The notes beneath the pieces were generated by a model that saw only the letters and a program-made list of their open reading frames with translations, searched no databases and was not told the DNA's origin. Both the position numbers and the translations under genes were made by a program. Positions 9,746 to 20,723 of a stretch of DNA of 64,000 bases are shown here, piece after piece; the stretch's first letter is position 1; every line of letters begins with the position of its first letter. This stretch comes from Riptortus pedestris (lineage: Eukaryota; Arthropoda; Insecta; Hemiptera; Alydidae): positions 108,007,501 through 108,071,500 of the forward strand of contig CM032230.1 of assembly GCA_019009955.1 (NCBI GenBank). The letters run 5' to 3'.

Positions 9746-10672
9746 GGAGGGTCGCTGTAAAATTTTGGAATGAAATTAGTTGCATTTTTACTTCCTTTTA
9801 CAAGAGTTAAAAAAAGTATTGTAAACGCGTACATTTTCGGTTCAAATTTCAAAGTAATTATTCGATTTATCATGAATCCGTTTTGACTAGTTTCGGAGTG
9901 GTTTGTACTCATATTAGCGTCTCTTATAACTCAAAATTGGCTAGCCTTAGAATGTTGAAATAACATGTTTTGGGCAGTTATACCGTCATGTTGAGTACCT
10001 CTCCTTATGACTTACTAAATGTGGTGGAGAGGCGCGAAAAAGAATAGATTTGTGCCTATTTGAGATACAAAAAATTGTATAGAATCGTTTTTGTTTATCT
10101 TAAAAGTATTTAAAAATTATGTACTGACATTTTTTGTTCATTTTTATAAAACCTCCATTCCATGGGCGTAATATACTATATGTCTATATCCTATATTACG
10201 TTTTGTGCAGTTGTATGGGAACGGAGGTATTCTGTATTTGTTTCAAATAAAATCATTTTAAATGGAGCGCATGTATTTCATATACAGTCAATGGTAGATG
10301 GTCAAGCACTTTAAAATCTGAGTTTAGCCTGCTCCACATGACTTTCTTGTTCTCTTAATAAATTGAATAAACAAAACCTTTTTTGTTTATTTAATTTATT
10401 AGGAGAACAAGGAAGTCAAGTGGTGCCTACATCAATTTTTTATATCTATAGAGTTAATTATTCTATAAACATTTCATTCTCGTACCCTTATGTAATATCT
10501 GAACCAATGAACCTCCTTCCTGTTAATGTCATTTCCTGTATACTTCAGTTAATGGAGAGAACTTAGTCAAACCCAAGCTCTTGTTATTTTTAGGAAAAAA
10601 GACATTCTCATTGAACCTCTCTGCTCTATGTGGTGGGCACCCACTACATGTGTGGGGACATGACTGTATATA
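9746..10672. other. Unassigned AT-rich DNA
   Basis: Nothing recognisable. Short frames here have no protein-like features. Confidence 0.5.
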
Positions 10673-11240
10673 GTGTTGCGAAAACTACGTATATGAAAAA
10701 TTAAACAGAGTTAATCACATATTTAAGAAGTACGAAGCAGATGAAAGGAGCTGACCGATGGTCTAGCCCGTTCTCGGTAATACCAGTCCGGGATCTAGTT
10801 GTGTCTAAACAATTCCCTTTGATATTTACCGCCTGTCTATAAAAGCAGCTCAGCTCATCCCGAGAGTTAGTTTGTTCTCAGCTCATTTCAAGTGAATAAC
10901 AATGCGTTCAATGCAGCTTCAGTGAACAGTGCGTTTCAGTTGCAGTGCGGTAAAGTGTTTTATGCAAAGAACAGTGTAGTTCCATGTAAAAGAAAAGGAC
11001 AGTGCAATGCCGTGTTCTTTGTGAACTTCAGTGATCGTGAGTTATTGGACTTTGCAATAAGAAGAACAGTGAAGTTATCAGTGCATACTGTGAGTTATAA
11101 TTCTTATTTACCAAGTGTGTTGTGCATTGTCAAATAAATTGTGCAGTGATAAAACTTGTGTGTTTAATTTTGCAATCCAAAGGAACTCTAATAAAGAACC
11201 TTTATTATTTTGAGTAATAAGCGTAGCAATGTGTATATTG
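10673..11240 (+). mobile_element. LTR-like unit 1 (putative solo LTR)
   Basis: Shares long blocks with 18962-19612: TGTTGCGAAAA at the start, GAAAAATTAAACAGAG, AGTTTGTTCTCAGCT, GTGCGGTAAAGTGTTTT, AACTTCAGTGATCGTGAGT, AGTGCATACTGTGAGT, TTTAATTTTGCAATCCAAA and an AATAAAG. A TATA box (TATAAAAG, 10838-10845) lies about 30 bases before GAGAGTTAGTTTG, and a polyadenylation signal lies near 11190, the promoter-plus-poly(A) layout of an LTR. No gag-pol sequence adjoins it, so a solo LTR is likely. Exact ends are uncertain; TATAT appears next to both. Confidence 0.6.
10838..10880 (+). promoter_or_regulatory. Putative LTR core promoter
   Basis: TATAAAAG at 10838-10845, then GAGAGTTAGTTTGTTCTC about 25-30 bases on, the expected start-site distance. 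The same arrangement (TATATAAA then CAGCTAGTTTGTTCTC) is kept in the second unit at 19137-19182 although the bases between have diverged. Confidence 0.5.
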
Positions 11241-12318
11241 AGCGTATTTTTAACCGACACCAAAAGTATAGAGTAGTGGCGCTTTATTTGGACATGAGAG
11301 ATTCGTTGACAGAGAAATGGTAACTAGTTCCCATCAGAAGGCCAGAAAGCCAAAGGTCATGTCCAAGAAGGTGACGAGATGTATTCTCTTTGAACTTCCT
11401 ATTATTTTTTTTTTTATTACTTTATTAAAGACTGTATCTAATTCTCCGAGATATAAACCCAATCATAATTCTACTTCCCACGCCTTGCAGGCCGTCGCCT
11501 ACCATGCTCATGGTCACTTTGTCGATATCATTGATAATCAATCAGTCTTATTCAATCTCCTCCTATTTTTCTAGTAACCGTTGCGCAAAAGAGGTTCTAA
11601 AATATAAAAATAAATTCAAAAATCACATTACTGTACATTCGATTTTAAAGATCAATTATTGCACGCAATAGTTTCATATCCCTGAGTTCATTATATCTTA
11701 TTGGAAAAGAGTTATTTTCTCAGTTTGAAACACTTTTATTTTTAGAAGTCGGCACTCTAATTCCCTGTTAGTGTTGTAATGGTAAGAAATGCCCTCGTTA
11801 ACACTTTACCCTTGATAGTCCCGAAAAATCATTGACCGAAAAACTCGTTGGAGCGATCTCAACGTTTTCTATCGTCTCCAATTACTATTTCTCGTTAATA
11901 CCAGTAATGTGATCAGCATATATTAAATTTAATTAGAATTCCCGTTATTTCTAAACATTACTTTAATTGGCCAGAGAACATCATAAAAACCAGCGTCCCC
12001 GATCTGATATTTCATTGGTACTCCAGTTATTATAATGTATTATTGTAATTTAACGATTTCATTCTTTGGGACAACTTCTATTTAAGTTCTTAAATGTTTC
12101 CAACATTAAAGCAAGACTGGACTTGTATTAATTAGTAGTTTACATGCAAATAATAATGACCTTAGCAGGCTACTGAGAATATTTACAATTTTGGTCTAGA
12201 ATGGAGTCTCGTATTGAGCATTACACTATACTATCGGTTCATATCATGCTGAATGTTGAATGGCATTGTGTTTGTGAAAAACGTGGACTTCCAATCCTGC
12301 TGAGGATGCATTCAGGTA
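11241..12318. other. Unassigned AT-rich DNA
   Basis: No repeat shared with the rest of the window and no credible coding sequence. Confidence 0.5.
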
Positions 12319-12352
12319 CATACAATGGTGTTCAAAAGATTAGGACCACCTG
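12319..12352 (+). mobile_element. Tc1-like terminal repeat remnant
   Basis: ACAATGGTGTTCAAAAG followed by ATTAGGACCACCTG strongly resembles a Tc1-type terminus. No second terminus and no transposase were found nearby, so this is a single orphan end. Confidence 0.4.
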
Positions 12353-13200
12353 TTTCTTATACTACACAATATGATTAAATCATTCACAGGTTTAACTACT
12401 CTTATCCTTAATCACTATATATTAAAGTATTTGAATTTGCGTTAAAGTAGTTCACTGATATTGATAATCCCAACATTTTAAAGCCACAATCCATGATGAG
12501 AAAAACTCAATGTCTCTGTTTGTCTGCAGTATCATTTAAAATCATGCACATTGCATAGTAGGGTTTAAGATCCGTCGGATCTCAAAGTATTAAAGACTTC
12601 AGTTCACCTGTTATTATTTATTTCTCCCACTATAAGTATGTAAAACAAAGGGATTTTCCATTTAACTGCAGAGAAAAATTTCCACACGACGGTATTTGGA
12701 TAAAATCGTGGGCTTATGGTTTGTAGCATACCATCGGAAAAACTCCTTGTTATTCAGTTCAATGTGGCGCTGTTTCACACACATTAAATAAGCATTTATT
12801 GCACAAATCTCAGGAATAATTAACAAACAGGGTTATGAAACATTTTAGAAGACAATGAAACTCCTTTTGGGTGACTTCTAATTGGATTTATTTTGCAGCA
12901 GAGTAATTGTGTGCAATAAACAATTATGTAAACACAGTTGAGGATGTTTACAATAAAAAGCCGATAAAGGCATTTTGAAACATATGAATAGACCAGCCAA
13001 GTTTACCATTGAGATTCTTTAGGGTTCCCTGAAAACTTCTTGGGATAATAAGTCCTTTGAGAAGTTGGAGATTCAATGAATACTAGCACTGATAGTTAAA
13101 GCCGCTATGAAATGTAAGGGAGGATTTTTATTTTATGAAAAATGTATAACTTTGTTTGTATATATATACATACATATATAATATTTATATTTCGATTGTA
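12353..13200. other. Unassigned AT-rich DNA
   Basis: No recognisable feature; a short TA-rich run lies at about 13159-13190. Confidence 0.5.
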
Positions 13201-13204
13201 TATT

Positions 13205-13598
13205 ATAGACCTGAAAGATCTTCAGCCGCCCCCGAGCTGGCTGTGGGAATTCGTGATTTCTTACTATTAAGTAATCAAGTCGACGTTAAACCCGCGTTAA
13301 CCAAGAAGGACCTGGAATTAGTAGTCTCGAATAGAATGATGGGCCTCAATAAAACCAGGGCGGGTAGTCTAAATATCACCTATGGGCAGGTTGCTAATAG
13401 ACGGGATCTAGGAAAGTCAATGTAATTTTTCGTACTGTCGGGTTGTCAGACTAATTTACTCACTAGAATTCAGCCATTTCACTAGGTCCACGACATCAGC
13501 GTGCTCACCCATTCAAGTACTGACGATGCTCGATGTAACTTGCTTGACGTAGCAGATCTAAAGTCGGACACTCTACCACTGATCTGTGGGCGCTCCCC
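13205..13598 (-). mobile_element. SINE with tRNA-like head and 5S rRNA-like middle
   Basis: On the minus strand, from 13598: CAGTGGTAGAGTGTCCGACT and TTTAGATCTG look like a tRNA D-arm and anticodon region (box A type). Then AAGCAAGTTACATCGAGCAT and CGTCAGTACTTGAATGGGTG, GAGCAC resemble the internal promoter part of 5S rRNA, usually TAAGC...GTCAGTACTTGGATGGGTGAC. A ~280-bp unique body follows, ending near CTATAATATAC. Composite tRNA/5S SINEs have been described in some insects, I believe termites. It is a single copy in this window. The 89-codon plus frame (13156-13425) over the body is not a gene. Confidence 0.55.
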
Positions 13599-14743
13599 AA
13601 AATAAAAAATAAATATATACTACTGTTGTTTTAAACGTTCATACCTAAAGCATATTAGTTTTTGTATTTTTATTTATTCCAAAATCGATCTACATTTTTT
13701 TCTATTTTTTAAAAATTGAGATAGTCCTGAACTTGAAGTACACATCGTTGACTGCAAGAGTAGCTGTTCTATGTGCTTATGTTTATGAGCTATTACATAC
13801 TAACTTCTACATATAATAGACGGAGTTTCAACTTTCTGATTAAAGATTTCTGATAAAGTATATCTTCATGTTCGATGATATGTTATTATATTTACCTTGG
13901 TAATAAGTGTAAAACTGAACTAAAAAGTTACAGAAAATGTTCAGAGTTTTAGGCAGTTATATTGGAAATTAAAAAAAAAAGTTTCTTTTAAAACATAAAT
14001 CACATAAATGGCTTGTAAGATATGCTTAAAAATCAAAATAAAATATATATACTAGTCAATAAATTATATAAAACTTACATAAATGGCAGTAACGAATTAT
14101 TTTAATTACATGCTCTGAGATTAAGGAAATACATATTTCGTAAACAAAGATTTAGCAAATAATCACAATTCTCTCCAAAATATTTGATTTTTATTTGCTT
14201 AGAATAGTAAATAACCGATAGAGATAAAGAAACCGGTTTTCAATAAGGAAAAGAAGTGTAGAGTATTTTCACTTCAGGCAAAAAAGTATGGTTAAACCGT
14301 TCTGAGAAATAAGCCATTTATATAAATAATAATCCTGTCATTTTTTATTTAGTTATTAGTTTATTCCTTTTTAAATTCGCAATGGATATCGAATAAAGCA
14401 GAAAATTCCTCTCAGCTCTGCCCATCTCCTTTCGCATCTGAATTTCAATATATTCTATTGTAGCTTTAAACTTATTTCATTAGAGGTGGTCCAAAGATAG
14501 GTAAAGTAATGAAAAGACATCATGTAAACAGTCCCACAAATGAAAAAGGAGAATTTTATAATTTTTTTAATAGTCTTAGTGCCCTACTGGTATCAAAAAA
14601 AATAATAATAATAATATAAGTAAAATGTTTGAAGAATATGGACCATTTCATTGGTGAGAACATTCTGACATTTGCTCATTAACCATTAGTTTAGTCCTAT
14701 TAAACTTGTTAAATCTAGATTCATGGATTTGATTAACGTTAGC
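13599..14743. other. Unassigned AT-rich DNA
   Basis: Very AT-rich, homopolymer-rich sequence with no feature I can support. Confidence 0.5.
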
Positions 14744-14844
14744 ATTCACTAAATAATGTCCCACCCTGGCTAGAAAAGGGTGGTAACCTGTAGATAACCC
14801 GTCCCAATTAGCCTCAGTAGTAGTAAGTGGGCGCTAATAAATAA
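14744..14844 (+). mobile_element. SINE 3' half
   Basis: CACTAAATAATGTCCCACCC through GGTGGTAACCTGTAGATAAC to GGGCGCTAATAAATAA. The tRNA-like head is missing. The tail-proximal TTGCAAAAA of other copies is changed to GTAGTAGTAA. Confidence 0.75.
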
Positions 14845-15058
14845 CTTTAACCACTGGTAGTATTGTTAAAAGGCTTGAATCTAAAGTTTTTGTAAATTTA
14901 ATTACGAGCAGTTTGCGTCTTGTTAACTTTTCCCGTAGAGCCTATATCAAGCCAGATTAATTGAGTTTTGTGTTTCGGTTGCCCTTTAAAGCTCTTTTTC
15001 ACTTGGGCCTATTCGGGCCAATAAAGAACTCGATCGTTTTTTTTTTGTTTTTTTTTTT

Positions 15059-15199
15059 AGGAGCTTATATATTAAATTTTGTTTCAAAATCTCAAAATAT
15101 GTAGCTGCTCGAGGTTGTACTTCCAAACGTTTTACTTTGATAACTTTCTCTTAATTATATATGATTAGCCCCTTTCATTTGTGCTCAGGGGTAATATTT
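15059..15199 (+). repeat. 141-bp direct repeat, copy 1
   Basis: AGGAGCTTATATATTAAATT to GTGCTCAGGGGTAATATTT. It recurs at 16134-16274 with about ten changes. Flanks differ, and the spacing is about 1075 bp. Confidence 0.85.
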
Positions 15200-16133
15200 T
15201 TATTATTGTTGGTATGTTATGACACAAGTAATCAAGAAGTAAGGAGTAAAAAAAAGATTAAAATATTGTAACAGCAATTAACCAAAAGTCATCACAACTA
15301 TTAATTGCTGATTGAAATTAGAAATATCTTACCCTTACACACAATTATTACTTAAATAAAAACTTATAAAATGAAATTTTAAAACTCATATTGTGTAAAA
15401 TAGGGCGCAAATTTTCATAAATAAATAAACGCAGAGGTTTTTGTACATAAAAAACAACTGGAGCTATGCTGTTGTAAGGTAGTTGTATTGTATTTTATTT
15501 TTATTTTTATGTGCTTAGCAAAGTAGGCGATGTTGCTCTTTTCAAGTTTAAGATTGTATCTCCTAATGGAAGATTACAAAATCTCAAGATATAGAACAAA
15601 AAACAAAGTATTAAATGCAAATATGCAAACAGAACAAAATCAAAAAATCCTAAAAGCAACGAAAAAGCACTCAGTAGAATGAATTGTTTATTTCGTGTAA
15701 GTAAGTAAGAAGGCAGAAACTGGCAGCTAATTTCGGTAGTTGATTCAGGTAGACGTTAATAAATAACAAATATTACTTACAATTCAAGTTTATGGCAAGC
15801 CCCTATTAATTTTCACTATGAAAACTTAGCTATTTAATAATTAAGAATATTAAACACATCAATACCGCTCAAGTGTTTCGAGAAGCGTTGTTTGGGGCTT
15901 TCAAAGAAAAATTAGTTTTCTTGGATTATGGTGGCGTAATTTCCAATTATAATTTTTTAGATTCAAAGATCAATATACTTATATTTTTCTGAATTTCTAT
16001 TTTTGGATATTTTTTTAGTTTTCCTGTTTTCATAGTTGTTATTTAATTAGTTCTTGTTCATTTTTTATATTTTCTTTTTATTCCTGTTTTTTTTTCTTTC
16101 TCTTTTCTTCTTTTAAAGCTCTTATATGTAAAG

Positions 16134-16274
16134 GAGCTTATATATTAAATTTTGTTTCGAAATCTCAAAATATGTAGCTTCTCGAGGTTGTACTTCCGAA
16201 CGTTTTACTTTGATAATTTTCTTTTAATTATATATGATTCGCTCCATTCATTTGTGCTCAGGGGTAATATTTAT
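16134..16274 (+). repeat. 141-bp direct repeat, copy 2
   Basis: Second copy of the unit at 15059. A pair of short terminal repeats of a TRIM-like element, or a local duplication, would both fit. The 935-bp spacer has no coding sequence, and no primer-binding site or polypurine tract was identified. Confidence 0.85.
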
Positions 16275-17060
16275 TCTTCCCGATCAATGTCGCCTACCAG
16301 CAACATTACGCAAGTACGTTCAGAAACTTATATTATTTTTACCATTTGGTTACAATGATGTGTGTAAATCGCGTCAATTGCGAATCACCAAATAAATAAA
16401 TTATTTTTAAAGCTTTTGCTATGGGTACGTCATTTGAACTTGAGAATAATGATAAAGTCGAGAAGTGTTCAATCCAAATACCATGATTGAATCTATTCAG
16501 CCTCTGAAGCCCTTCGCGTTGGTTTCTGAGAATCACAGTCTTGTGGATTCTTTATGTTGCCTCTTAATATACCAAGAGATATCATATCATACCTTATTTC
16601 CTTATTATTAAGATTCCATGTGTTGATAACACTTGACGGAATTTATTACTGAAGAATACACTACGTTTCTCTCAAAGAATTTATATTGGAGTAAAACATT
16701 TCTAAAGTTCTTCAATAAATGAATTAAGAAAATCCACTACAATGTGTTTAGTAAACAGATATCCTGCATCCAATTCTGCTATAAACATCCTTCACGGAAA
16801 GCCATCACATGACAGTCACACATATTCAATCCCGTTTTCCTCTTGGTGAGGCCCAATGCAAAAAATATATTGAATTCAAGATAGACAATAAAATATATCA
16901 AGATATATTGGCTACTTTGGAAATTACATGAATATGAGGAAGGGTTGAAAAAATAGCGAAAAAGCAAACAATAACAAATTAAAATATGTTGATTAACAAA
17001 ATACAGTGTAAACCATTTTACAATTCTATGCTTAATAAAACAGATGCGTTTGATTATTAG
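16275..17060. other. Unassigned AT-rich DNA
   Basis: Short frames on both strands overlap each other and have no domain features. Confidence 0.5.
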
Positions 17061-17140
17061 TATTTTATTTTATTTATTTACGTCTACTTTATGCTTCTAT
17101 GGCTAAGTGGTACGGCTTATCTACAGGTTACCACCCTTTT
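17061..17140 (-). mobile_element. SINE 3' half, split by the H insertion
   Basis: TTTATTTACGTCTACTTTAT to GGTTACCACCCTTTT is the tail half of a minus-strand SINE. The other half resumes at 17909 after the H copy. Confidence 0.85.
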
Positions 17141-17257
17141 AGCAGATTTCCCTTAAGGGAAATCAGCTATATAGGTTGTACTCATGACGGAATTTTCGAC
17201 ATTTTTCTTCAAATGTCCATCGATCCTACCTAGTAGATGACGAAAATGAGGTCCGTT

Positions 17258-17348
<91 letters not shown>

Positions 17349-17902
17349 CTGTTACCGCTTTAGCGGTCGCAATTTTTGTTTGATCGTTACCAAACTCGAT
17401 ATTTAGTCGTTTTATGTAAAAAGAAAGATCAAGTTCGTTAATGGCTGAAATCGGACTAGTGGAAGGGGGGGGTTTAGAGAAGAGGATTTTCTAAAATTTG
17501 AAATATTTCCGTTCCTATACGTTGGATCGAAAAATATTACAGAATCAATCTTATTGCAAATTAAATTTACTATAAATATTGTTCTATACATTTATTCTCT
17601 ATCTTGAATATTAACTGAGATATTTGCATTTGTATTCTGCATGTGCTCGGCAGCAGTGGCTATGTTCGCACTTTCCGCCGTGACCTCTGGTGGCCGTTTT
17701 CGTAACTATTCGTCCCTCGTGAATGGGTTTAGAGGTTAGGTTAACTGTTTTTTGGGGCTAGAAACTACTGGGTTATTACGCCCTAAATAATGTTTTAGGT
17801 TTAGAGGTTTCTTACTACTACAGTTGTCATTAGGCAGATTTCTCTATTGTAAAACTTCACGTGGGAAATCTGCTTAGTTTACGCAGCACCTGCGTGACGG
17901 AC
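17141..17902 (+). mobile_element. H copy with intact ends, inserted in a SINE
   Basis: The 5' end AGCAGATTTCCCTTAAGGGA follows the SINE's CCCTTTT, and the 3' end CTGCGTGACGGACT is followed by TTTTTTAGCC, the rest of the SINE. This defines the element ends and shows insertion in a T-run with no evident duplication. A (CT)n-(AT)n tract lies at about 17262-17344. The 3' third (GCAGCAGTGGCTATGTTCGC, CCGTGACCTCTGGTGG) is a variant not seen in full elsewhere in this window. Confidence 0.92.
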
Positions 17903-17908
17903 TTTTTT

Positions 17909-18016
17909 TAGCCACGGTGGAACTAAGGAATCCATTTAATGTGTCCGTCACTAAATAAATTCCTGTTGCCCAGGGCGGGAATCGAACTCTCCCACTCTTG
18001 GTCCACCATGTGATAT
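17909..18016 (-). mobile_element. SINE 5' part, continuation of 17061-17140
   Basis: AGCCACGGTGGAACTAAGGA to GTCCACCATGTGATAT. It completes the split copy apart from the last ~45 bases of the tRNA-like head, where the next SINE starts. Confidence 0.85.
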
Positions 18017-18172
18017 AATTATTTATTATCGTCCACTTTTTGTTACTAAGGCTAATTGAGACTGATTAACTACAGATTACCACCCTTTTCTAACCCGGAT
18101 GGAGCTAAGGATTTCATTTAATGAGTTAGTCAATAAATAAATTCCTATTTTCCAGGTGGGATTCGAAATCGG
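18017..18172 (-). mobile_element. SINE, diverged, head lost
   Basis: ATTTATTATCGTCCACTTTT, GATTACCACCCTTTTCTAAC, TTCCAGGTGGGATTCGAAAT. About 20 percent diverged from the best copies and ends just past box B. Confidence 0.8.
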
Positions 18173-18208
18173 AAATGTTTTTCATTAATCATTTAAAAAA
18201 TACATTAA

Positions 18209-18434
18209 ATTATTAATTAATATCCACATTGTGCTACTAAGGCTAATTGGGACATGTTATCTACAAGTTACCGCACCCTTTATCTAATCTATGCCCGGTG
18301 GGACTAAGGATTTTAGTTAATGAGTTGTCACTAAATAATTCCGTTTGACCAGGTGGACATCAAACCTACGACTCCAAGTTTACCAAGTGAGATTTAGACC
18401 AACCGCCTTAACTCGCATGGCTAAGCTGAGCCCC
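18209..18434 (-). mobile_element. SINE, full length, diverged
   Basis: Minus-strand head GGGGCTCAGCTTAGCCATGC, a degraded box B, body and tail TTAATTAATAAT. Many substitutions show it is older than the copies at 3901 and 43434. Confidence 0.85.
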
Positions 18435-18524
18435 TTAAACATTTTACCCTTTCTCAAACCGCAACTCGACTTGATCTAATTGTAGATATGAACAAGTCTT
18501 AATTTAATTGTCAAATAAAATTAA

Positions 18525-18692
18525 ATTATTTATTACCACTCTTTTCTCCCCAGAGTGGGACTAAGGATTATATTTAATGAGTTTACCACTAAATAAATTC
18601 CTATTGCCCAGGCGGGAATGGAACTCGCCACTCTAGGTTTGCCATGTGAGATTAAGGCTAGCACTTTAACTCACACCGCTAACCTGCAACCC
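18525..18692 (-). mobile_element. SINE with internal deletion
   Basis: TATTTATTACCACTCTTTTC, then GGCGGGAATGGAACTCGCCA to TAACCTGC. The ~55 bases between the tail and TTACCACC are deleted. It is the last of a same-orientation SINE group beginning at 17061. Confidence 0.8.
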
Positions 18693-18776
18693 ACGCTAAA
18701 TATAATAGTAATAAATGAATGCGCTTGAACATTCTCTTATTATATGTGTGAATATACACATATATGGGTAACAAGT

Positions 18777-18860
18777 CTAAATAACTGGACGTCTTCCTAC
18801 CAAATTCTTTATTTAAACATAAGGCATTTCGACAATAACGTACCATTATCAGTTGTTAAG
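18777..18860 (-). ncRNA. Decayed hammerhead-like motif and tail
   Basis: On the minus strand: CTGATAATGGTACGTTATTG, TCGAAATGCCTTATG, then TTTAAATAAAGAATTTGG and TAGGAAGACGTCC. It aligns with motif 1 at 579-660, but CTGATGA is now CTGATAA, stem II has wobbles and a mismatch, and the GGCC palindrome is TGCC. It is a related but presumably inactive copy. Confidence 0.5.
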
Positions 18861-18961
18861 AAACAAAATAAGTTTGTCATGCTATGAATCCAACAAATAT
18901 AATGGAAACAAAAATATTTCCAGGTTCAAATATCTAAATACAACTACGTATGATATAACAT

Positions 18962-19612
18962 AGTGTTGCGAAAATTAAATACATGAAAAATTAAACAGAG
19001 ATAGTCACGTATTTAGGAAGTACGAAGGAGATGAAAAGAGCCGACAGAGGAAGGACTATTGACGCCCGAAGTGTCTCGTGGACCTCTGAGAGTCCAGTAC
19101 CTTTGAGTAAATTCCGCTTAGACATTGCCGCTTCCCTATATAAACCGTACAGCTCGGCCGACAGTCAGCTAGTTTGTTCTCAGCTGTCTTCAAGTGATCA
19201 TCAGTGCGTTTAGTGCAAAAGTGCGACTTAGTTAGAGTGCGGTAAAGTGTTTTTATGTGAAGAACTGAGTTGTGACGTGACTCTGTAATAGTATAGTGCT
19301 GTGTTTAAGACAGTGCAGTGCCGTTAACTTCGCGAAGTAAAGGACAGTGCAGTGCCGTGTTTTTGTGAACTTCAGTGATCGTGAGTGAATTATTGGACTG
19401 TGTAATCTGGAGAACAGTGAAGCTATCAGTGCATACTGTGAGTAGTAATTAAGAATAATTAACCAAGTGTGTAGTGCATTGTTAAATTAATTGTGCAGTG
19501 ATAAAAACTGTGAAGCTTTTGTGTGTTTAATTTTGCAATCCAAAAGAACTCTAATTAAACAACGTTTATTACTGATTTTGTAATAAAACGTAACCATGTG
19601 ATAACATATGAT
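18962..19612 (+). mobile_element. LTR-like unit 2 (putative solo LTR)
   Basis: Homologous to 10673-11240 with extra internal sequence around AGTATAGTGCTGTGTTTAAG and a duplicated ACAGTGCAGTGCCGT block. TATA box TATATAAA at 19137-19144, start-site-like CAGCTAGTTTGTTCTC at 19167-19182, AATAAAACG near the end. ATAACAT occurs close to both ends and may be part of a target duplication. No internal retrotransposon genes adjoin. Confidence 0.6.
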
Positions 19613-19787
19613 GTTAGTGCCTTAAAAATTGTCTTATCTTAAAATTGGAGTAATTTAATTTATTTGATTAGAAATATAGTTAAAATCACATATAAAGAAA
19701 CGCATATACCTATTTTGAACAAGGCAACATGTATATGGTATAAATAAATTGTCTTTAACCATGACCCAACATCGACCAATCAATACG

Positions 19788-19885
19788 TCTTTGGGGCCAC
19801 TATTGGCGTCTGGCAGAGAGGGAGGAGGCCTAGAACTCTGCATTTCCAGCTGCACGTTTAGGCATATTCCCCTTCCGTCTCTCAA
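19788..19885 (+). mobile_element. Copy of the 150-273 inverted-repeat element
   Basis: GGGGCCACTATTGGCGTCTG, GAGGAGGCCTAGAACTCTGC, AGCTGCACGTTTAGGC and CCGTCTCTC follow the same order as 150-245. The right inverted repeat is not recognisable. Confidence 0.45.
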
Positions 19886-19959
19886 ACCATGTCACAGACG
19901 AATAGATTAATCAATATATGTACAGAAAACATATGTACTATGTTCCATTACTTCCCACA

Positions 19960-20103
19960 AGATACAGCTAGCGCTATTCGAGACGGGACACCTACCGGTT
20001 ACTTTCGTTCTCTGGTCCTAGCTTTCCCATACTATGAGTGAATCGAAACTACGAATGAAAGCTAGTCCCGAGTTACCCCATTGCCTCACTAACCTCAGCC
20101 ACA
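19960..20103 (-). mobile_element. tRNA-like SINE head, different family
   Basis: On the minus strand: GTGGCTGAGGTTAGTGAGGC, AATGGGGTAACTCGGGACTA, then box B-like AGTTTCGATTCAC. It resembles a tRNA-derived SINE or tRNA pseudogene and is distinct from the main SINE. A single instance, no target duplication seen. Confidence 0.4.
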
Positions 20104-20723
20104 AAAATATATAGTTATGTAGAACGCTAATACATATACTGTTACAATTCAGAAAAAAATAAGCCACTGTTGCAATTACTTTAATTAGTCTTATTCCTAG
20201 TTTAATGGAAAAGCAAGCATTAGGGTGATGAGTCGTCTATATACCAACTCTGAACTTGAAATCGTCTTCAAAATCCTAAACATTATGAAATACATAATTT
20301 CTATTACTCTCATTAAGCCATTTCTATGAGCTCAAAAGGTTAAGAGCATCAGCATCTGTTCTTAGCCTTTTTAAAAAATACTTTCTCAAGTGGAGCTACT
20401 AGAAAATGAAACTTCCACTACCTTGCTTCTTGTTATCTCTTCCAAAGAGAGGCTTCAGACAATTGGCTCGTGAACCGTACTCTCTTAGGATTATTCAGCC
20501 CTTCCGGCGGGGAGCTTCTTATTTTTTTTTTTTTTTTATTATTATTTTTTATATTTACAAATATTTTTGCTTCTTTTGATTACTTAGCTGTGTGTTGGTT
20601 AAGGCTTTAACCACTTCAAGAGTTTTAAGATTATCTCTATTATTCTCTAAATGATGTTTAAAATGCACGTCCAATGTTATAATTAGAATTATGATTAATC
20701 TGAATGTACACAATAGGCCTGTT
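20104..20723. other. Unassigned DNA
   Basis: No recognisable repeat or gene; a T-run lies at about 20523-20538. Confidence 0.5.

Noticed and set aside
10892..11137. 81-codon frame inside LTR-like unit 1
   Set aside because: The homologous unit at 19 kb does not preserve the frame; it lies in the transcribed leader region of an LTR-like repeat.
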